Assembly: GCF_905475395.1 (NCBI RefSeq)
Contig: NC_058339.1
Span: 53,267,172-53,331,171, forward strand
Length of the DNA: 64,000 nucleotides
Source: Chrysoperla carnea
Taxonomy: Eukaryota > Arthropoda > Insecta > Neuroptera > Chrysopidae
Direction: 5' to 3'
Positions within the stretch are counted from its first letter, which is position 1. Each line of letters opens with the position of its first letter. Below are positions 60,534 to 64,000 of this stretch, piece after piece. Position numbers and translations under genes: made by a program. The notes beneath the pieces are model-generated. The model made no database searches, had not been told where the DNA came from, and was given only the letters and a program-made list of their open reading frames with translations.

Positions 60534-60893
60534 CAGTCAAACCTGGATAAGCGAGCGTTCAAGGGAGCACAATCTCATTCTCGCTCATAGAGATTTATCA
60601 CTAACCCGAGTTTCTCGCTAATGCAGGTACATGGGTAGCATTTCTCTCTTATAGAAGTACGCAGAAATAACAAATCACAGCAAGTACGAATGCAAAAAAA
60701 ATGTAATATGATTGTAGCTATTGTAGCTATAGTTCCTCCTAAATAATGTAAATAAATAAAGCTCGACTGTCGCTTATAGAGGTATAGATAAGTAGCAGTC
60801 TTACTAACGGAGGTCCATGTGAGAAAAACGACTCTCTTACAGAGGTTTCTGTTTCTCACTTATAGAGTTTTGTCACTTACCCAGGTTTGACTG
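60534..60893. mobile_element. pogo/Tigger-like MITE with TA target duplication
   Basis: Starts CAGTCAAACCTGGATAAGCG and ends with the inverted CAGTCAAACCTGGGTAAGTG; TA flanks both sides (60532-60533, 60894-60895). CAGT-AACCT ends and TA duplication are typical of pogo-group Tc1/mariner elements. Internal phrases such as CTTATAGAGG recur. The 94-codon minus ORF inside (60575-60859) is incidental. Confidence 0.8.
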
Positions 60894-60895
60894 TA

Positions 60896-61800
60896 TATAT
60901 TTTAGGAGTAAATTTATAACATCTCTACTTGAGTTCTTTTAAATTAAATTGATTCTAAAATAAAAATTTATCTCGCACTACCTTGTGAATAGACAGACAC
61001 AGACAGACAACGTAATTTCTAATACGATTTCTAAATTTGATAACTAACAGTAAAAAGTTTATTTTAAATTAATGTATTTTTTTTTCGCATAAATTTATTA
61101 CCAAAAATATCTTCGATTGGCATTTTATCAACAAAAATTGTCTAATCTATTTCTAAAATATTGAACCATATTTTTTTCATTAATCTATTTTGAAAAAATA
61201 ATTTAAAGTATCCCTAATTTAAATATGATATGTTTTTCAACACCAGACCATCGCACCATATATAATTTTGATAATTTAGTTTAAATATTTGTTTTTATAG
61301 GGAAGTGTGAAAATGACCTTATTACGTATACAGTTTTGTTTATTTTGGACTATTATGCACAAAAGCGTCACTTGCATATTTAAAAAAAATAGATATCTGC
61401 ATCTTTTAGAGCCCCGTAACTTTTAGTTTTTCCGTCGCTAGCAAAGACATGAAGGGATCAGTAAGATATTCAGATCATTTGCTATGCCTTTTTACCCATT
61501 GAATTGGTTTATAATTTTGAATAAAACCATCAAAAATCGATTTTTCGGGTTTAAAAACATAGAAAATGATCTGAATCTCTTGCTAATCCCTTAATGCCCA
61601 TGCTCTTAACCAAAGTAAGCCAAAATCATTAGTCAAAGACTAGTAAAGTTTAATTTCTGACAATAACACTGGTCAACAAATTTTTTGCCCAGTGATTATG
61701 AGTTGTAAAATCAAGAAGAACACGGTGGCTATAACCATAGACGTTTCACGGCTGATTTAGCTCGATTTTCTGAGATATGCTCATAATGTGCTTGTTGTTT
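60896..61800. other. Interval without a recognised gene
   Basis: AT-rich; a short GACAGACACAGACAGACAAC run at 60995 resembles the tail of dispersed retroposons. Confidence 0.4.
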
Positions 61801-61805
61801 CATGT

Positions 61806-62231
61806 ATTAGGGAAGGGATTTTTATAGGGCCTCAAATACGAAAGTTGATTAACGACAATACTTTCAATTGTAAATTGGATAAATAAGAGAGTAAGGCTTG
61901 GAAATCAATTCATGGTACATGTTTTTACTAAGTTTCTCGGAAATGTGATAAATGAAAACTATGAAACACTTGTAAAAGATATGATTGAAGCCTTGCACGT
62001 TATTGGCTTTAAAATATCCTTTAAAATATATATTCAGAACTCACATTTAAAATTTGGCCTCGAAGTATGAAATTCGTTAGAAATGAGCACGGTGAACTTT
62101 CCGCTAGAATATTGCGGGCATGGAATAGCGTTATCAAGGATAGTGGAGCTGGTTTGATACCGAGATATTGTTTTGCGTTAAGAAGAGAAGCTGTATATCT
62201 CAAATATATAAGAAAAAGTAGTTCAATGTAA
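61806..62231 (+). pseudogene. Frameshifted relic of a repetitive ORF family
   Basis: Plus-strand protein text in alternating frames: REGIFIGPQIRKLINDN (frame of 61827), a stop and shift, then FTKFLGNVINENYETLVKDM and FKISFKIYIQNSHL (about 61908-62067), then a shift to MKFVRNEHGELSARI...IPRYCFALRREA...YIRKSS, stop 62229. I recall a multicopy arthropod ORF with the same block order (GPQIR; FLGN; SLKxHFLHSHL; EHGERFHQDI; ADYCW; KRKS). That family is probably transposon-borne; I do not know its name. Two frameshifts and several stops make this copy non-functional. Confidence 0.6.
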
Positions 62232-63728
62232 ATAAAATTATAACTGAGCTTAAGTCTTTTTATTGGTGTCCATAAAAAACCCAAGCTAACTTAAACGTAA
62301 AATTATTACCACTGTCAACGTTTTTTAATGTCAGTGCAATTTCTTTCATGAGTTTACATAAGTTGTTTTTTTTTTTGACCAGTGTAACAGTTAATATATA
62401 TTTCGGGCATTCAAACTATGAAAAATCACTAATTCAGCTGTAATTTAATCTCTGTATTAATTTTGCATAGTCACATTCAATATATTAATTTTTGCTTATT
62501 TACATTTCCTTATACAGGGCTTTGGCGTAACTAGGGCTAAGAGATTCGAGGTTATTGATACTTTTAATAAGAATAATATAAATTAAAGATCGCAATCTTT
62601 AGCTTTTTGACCTGGAGTTGAATCAATTTCCATATTCATGGCTTCACTGCTATACTTAAAATTGTAAAAGTGTTTTCTTTTCTTTTCAATCCCTGGCATA
62701 AAACAGAGGTATTACAAGTTTTTGATTAGTTTTCCCGCTTATGTTCTTCATGGGCTTCCAAACCCATTTATACAGTTATTTAAAGAGTAGCTATTGTGAA
62801 GGTAATCAACTAAAGTAAAGGTTAGTCGGCGTTCCCACCAGAATTCACTTTTATAGTTTTTAAATTGAGGTTTCCTAAAAATAATCAATTTGATCGAAAT
62901 TCAAATCTGTTTTTGCTTTTTAAATTAAGTTAAAATAATTTGTAGAATCTGATAACGTTAATAATCTAATCTCTACCCATGAAAAGTTATTCAAATTTTG
63001 ATAATTATTTCCAAATATTGAATTTTTTTTAACGACATTACCAACTATTGAAAAAGAAATATCGAACCAATAAAGCGAGTGACATAAATGTGCCAAGTTC
63101 CAAAATATTGCTAAAAAATTACAAAATATGCATAAAATTAGTTTTAAGTAGATTTTCGAATATCAATTTCTTATAATAATAATAAAATTTTTGTTAGATA
63201 TAAAAATAATACGCATTAGCAGCAAAATACATAAATTAATTAAATGAAAAATGTAATTCACCGGACATGATTCTTGATAATAATATTATTTATATACTGA
63301 TAGATTATTATTATGTATTTATGCCATCATTAATATATATAATGTATTATAAAAATACATACTGTATAATGTGTATCCCACCAAAAACATAAATGTGTAA
63401 AAAGGCGTAGATGAATTCCAATAAACTCAATTACGTCAGCCCAAAAAAGTTGTGAAATCCCGTAGAGAAAAAAATTCTTCGAAAAAAAATTATAAAAATG
63501 GCATAAATTTATTGCGTAACTTTTCCGTAAAGAAACATTAAAGTATTACATTAGCAACTTTTCGGTGACTTCATACCTACACGCACCTGTACAGGAGAAC
63601 AAAAGATAATCGTTAACCCCCTACTATCTCCCTCCTCCCCTCTAATGTTATGACGTAATAATTTTTTCACAACTTTTATGAAACATCAAAATTTAAATTT
63701 AAACAATCAAAGTATTCTTTAGATTAAA
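62232..63728. other. AT-rich interval, nothing recognised
   Basis: No ORF with protein character and no clear repeat. The block near 63600-63650 (CCCCCTACTATCTCCCTCCT) is a local pyrimidine-rich patch. Confidence 0.4.
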
Positions 63729-64000
63729 GTCAAGCACCTACTTAACAAAGGCCTAATTTTTTTTACTAAAGTAAGAAAATTATTGGTTTAAATTTCTTGT
63801 CAAGTTTCTCCTTAGTACGTATTTATTTAATATTTTACTTCGCAAGTTTTCGGAATATAAAAACGCATCTAAAAATAAAAAACTTGCGAAGTAAAATATT
63901 AAATAAATACGTACTAAGGAGAAACTTGACAAGAAATTTAAACCAATAATTTTCTTACTTTAGTAAAAAAAATTAGGCCTTTGTTAAGTAGGTGCTTGAC
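63729..64000. repeat. Perfect 122-nt inverted repeat at the window edge
   Basis: Positions 63729-63850 and 63879-64000 are exact reverse complements, including an 8-nt T/A run, separated by a 28-nt loop (63851-63878). The right arm reaches the final base, so the pairing may extend further outside. Either a very young foldback element or an assembly/sequencing fold-over artefact. Confidence 0.93.

Noticed and set aside
60575-60859. 94-codon minus-strand ORF
   Set aside because: Lies wholly inside the pogo-like MITE and crosses its subterminal repeats.

Overview
This is an AT-rich, intron-containing eukaryotic window, most likely from an insect. I reached that from the gene set (two inward-rectifier K+ channel genes of the insect Irk type and a NASP histone chaperone), short GT-AG introns, and dense miniature inverted-repeat elements. 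No prokaryotic operon, CRISPR array, rRNA or clear tRNA was seen. Coding sequence makes up only a small part of the window, and all genes are split, so exon joins below were built by matching GT/AG sites with intron phase. I could not run homology searches or use RNA evidence.

Layout. (1) 1-3484, plus: the 3' part of a type II membrane protein whose lumenal half resembles the alpha-1,4-glycosyltransferase (A4GALT) fold but lacks the usual DXD motif. (2) 4735-8244: two small four-pass membrane proteins, head to head across a 284-bp shared promoter gap; the plus-strand gene ends in an exon that was tandemly duplicated and decayed. (3) 9580-11378, minus: complete NASP, five exons. (4) 13793-16973, plus: a claudin/stargazin-like four-pass protein, five exons, 5' start unresolved. 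(5) 20527-36029, minus: Irk gene A with two mutually exclusive 5' ends (25.7 kb, or 36.0 plus 34.3 kb), both joining the channel core in phase. (6) 44121-49546, minus: paralogous Irk gene B, whose first exon(s) must lie upstream of 49546, probably beyond the window. (7) 49547-64000: no gene recognised; transposon relics and foldback elements, ending in a perfect 122-nt inverted repeat that runs to the last base.

Relations. The Irk genes form a same-strand tandem pair with the same catalytic-core layout; the distal promoter of A lies between them. Both carry GYG in the filter and Gln at the pore-lining 'rectification' position. Repeats include a mariner-type transposase relic, a LINE reverse-transcriptase relic, a frameshifted repetitive ORF, a pogo-like MITE with TA duplication, a hAT-like MITE, and at least seven foldback structures.

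The observations most worth following are the DXD-less glycosyltransferase-like protein, the alternative N-termini of Irk A, the paired four-pass genes with a decaying duplicated last exon, and the nested foldback elements. I did not find a clear new multi-gene system.
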